Shown here: in pieces, positions 63,235-64,000 of the stretch | Position numbering within the stretch: the stretch's first letter is position 1 | How the letters are laid out: every line of letters begins with the position of its first letter | Origin: Streptomyces spongiae | Lineage (GTDB): Bacteria; Actinomycetota; Actinomycetes; Streptomycetales; Streptomycetaceae | Reading direction: 5' to 3' | DNA length: 64,000 nt | NCBI RefSeq assembly: GCF_009377185.1 | Contig: NZ_VJZC01000005.1 | Location: forward strand, 1 to 64,000 | Notes under the pieces: generated by a model | The model's input: only the letters and a program-made list of their open reading frames with translations | What the model was told of the DNA's origin: nothing | Databases searched by the model: none | Program-made: the position numbers and the translations under genes

Positions 63235-64000
63235 CGCGACTCGGTCCTCCCTGTGTGCCCCTCGGGCACGTCCGCCCTGATCAGTCCTTGAGTACGGAGA
63301 TCGTCCCAGAGAGCTTCGGGGATGTGCCGACCGTGGAGTTCCATGTTTCGGATGACCTGCCGCGTAGTCCGCATGCCGAGAGTGACGTTGACGACGGCGG
63401 GGTGTGTGGAGGCGAAGGCGATGGCGGCGGCGGGCAGGGTGGTGCCGTGCCACTCGCAGACCTCGGCGATGTCCCGCGCGCGCCGGACCAGGGCGGGCGA
63501 AGCGTCCTCGTAGTCGTACTTCATGCCTTCGGCGGGTCGGTCACGGGAGAGCAGGCCGGAGTTGAAGACGCCGACGGCGACGACGCTCTTGCCGTGCTCC
63601 TGTGCGGCGGGCAGGACGTCGTCCAGTGCCGACTGGTCGAGGAGGGTGTAGCGGCCGGCGAGCATCACCACGTCAGCGGCGGTCTCGCGCAGGAAGCGGG
63701 CGAGCATGGCGGACTGGTTCATGCCGGCGCCGATGGCTCCGATCACGCCCTGGTCGCGCAGTTCGGCGAGGGCGGGCATGGCTTCCTCGGCGGCCTGCCT
63801 CCAGTGGTCGTCGGGGTCGTGGAGGTAGACGATGTCCAGCCGGTCGAGGCCGGTGCGCTCCCGGGTGTCGTCGATCGAGCGCAGGACGCCGTCGCGGCTG
63901 AAGTCCCACTGCCGGCGCAGGTCGTCGCGGACGACGAAACCCTCGGAGTCCATGCCCTGGGGCCGCTCGTTGGGGACGAGGAGGCGGCCCACTTTGGAGG
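63225..64000 (-). CDS. Aldo/keto reductase (5' end beyond the window)
   Basis: At least 258 C-terminal residues are seen; the gene runs off the right edge. The TIM-barrel aldo/keto reductase landmarks are LDRLDIVYLHDPDDHW, the GVIGAIGAGMNQ strand, the GRYTLLDQ segment and the NADP-binding VVNVTLGMRT. It resembles D-threo-aldose 1-dehydrogenase/L-fucose dehydrogenase-type enzymes. Its last 10 bases overlap the GntR gene start, so the two are coupled. The catalytic Tyr/Lys/Asp lie partly outside the window. Confidence 0.85.
   Translation of the reverse strand, partial: SKVGRLLVPNERPQGMDSEGFVVRDDLRRQWDFSRDGVLRSIDDTRERTGLDRLDIVYLHDPDDHWRQAAEEAMPALAELRDQGVIGAIGAGMNQSAMLARFLRETAADVVMLAGRYTLLDQSALDDVLPAAQEHGKSVVAVGVFNSGLLSRDRPAEGMKYDYEDASPALVRRARDIAEVCEWHGTTLPAAAIAFASTHPAVVNVTLGMRTTRQVIRNMELHGRHIPEALWDDLRTQGLIRADVPEGHTGRTESRCL

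Noticed and set aside
1-64000. CRISPR arrays, tRNA and rRNA genes
   Set aside because: I saw no spaced direct repeats of CRISPR type, no cloverleaf candidates and no rRNA sequence.

Overview
The window is high-GC actinomycete chromosome, most likely Streptomyces. The grounds are very high GC in third codon positions, frequent GTG starts, ATGA/GTGA stop-start overlaps, two PAS/SpoIIE-phosphatase/HATPase proteins, an EboA-type gene set, a CYP102 self-sufficient P450, and many TetR/IclR/GntR regulators. I see no rRNA, tRNA or CRISPR array.

Region 1 (82-8836, + strand): a P450-BM3-like P450/reductase fusion and an MFS transporter. They are followed by a decayed EBO-type gene set: an intact TIM-barrel isomerase, an intact eboA, a shattered TatD-type eboB and an internal piece of an alkaline-phosphatase-type gene. 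A free-standing cytochrome P450 closes the region.

Region 2 (8803-15943, - strand): a large ATPase/LuxR regulator whose 3' end overlaps the P450 gene, a medium-chain alcohol dehydrogenase, a PAS/GAF/SpoIIE/HATPase sensor-phosphatase and an alpha/beta hydrolase.

Region 3 (15936-38892) is a large aromatic catabolic locus of two - strand gene trains. One runs from a 2-keto-4-pentenoate hydratase through a complete Rieske ring-hydroxylating dioxygenase (alpha, ferredoxin, ferredoxin reductase, beta), an MhpC-type C-C hydrolase, a cis-dihydrodiol dehydrogenase, an acyl-CoA ligase and a GNAT protein. The other runs from a DUF5938-type NAD(P)-binding protein through thiolase, enoyl-CoA hydratase, acyl-CoA dehydrogenase, acyl-CoA ligase and two MDR oxidoreductases to MhpB extradiol dioxygenase, hydratase, MhpF and MhpE. 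Together they can dihydroxylate an aromatic ring, rearomatise it to a catechol, cleave it in meta position and take it to pyruvate, acetyl-CoA and an organic acid. The CoA genes probably shorten an alkyl side chain. A divergent AraC gene and a divergent IclR gene are the likely local regulators.

Region 4 (39008-50424): two TetR genes around a 1.5-kb gene-poor stretch with a MITE-like repeat, then a second metabolic locus: class II aldolase, aldehyde dehydrogenase, SMP-30 lactonase, SDR, PLP aldolase/deaminase, MFS transporter and sugar-lactone oxidase. A strong operator sits between its two divergent halves. The second TetR gene carries a related site in its own promoter.

Region 5 (50522-59300) is a mobile-element graveyard: a DUF742 gene remnant, an IS3 remnant fused to an integrase remnant, an SMI1-like remnant, and an intact DUF1330/LysR pair. 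These are followed by a Tn554-like tnpA-tnpB pair, a blasticidin-S-deaminase-like protein fused to an ASCH-like domain, and an IS21 remnant truncated at both ends.

Region 6 (59471-64000, - strand): a second PAS/GAF/SpoIIE/HATPase protein, a FadR-type GntR regulator, and an aldo/keto reductase that runs off the end of the window.
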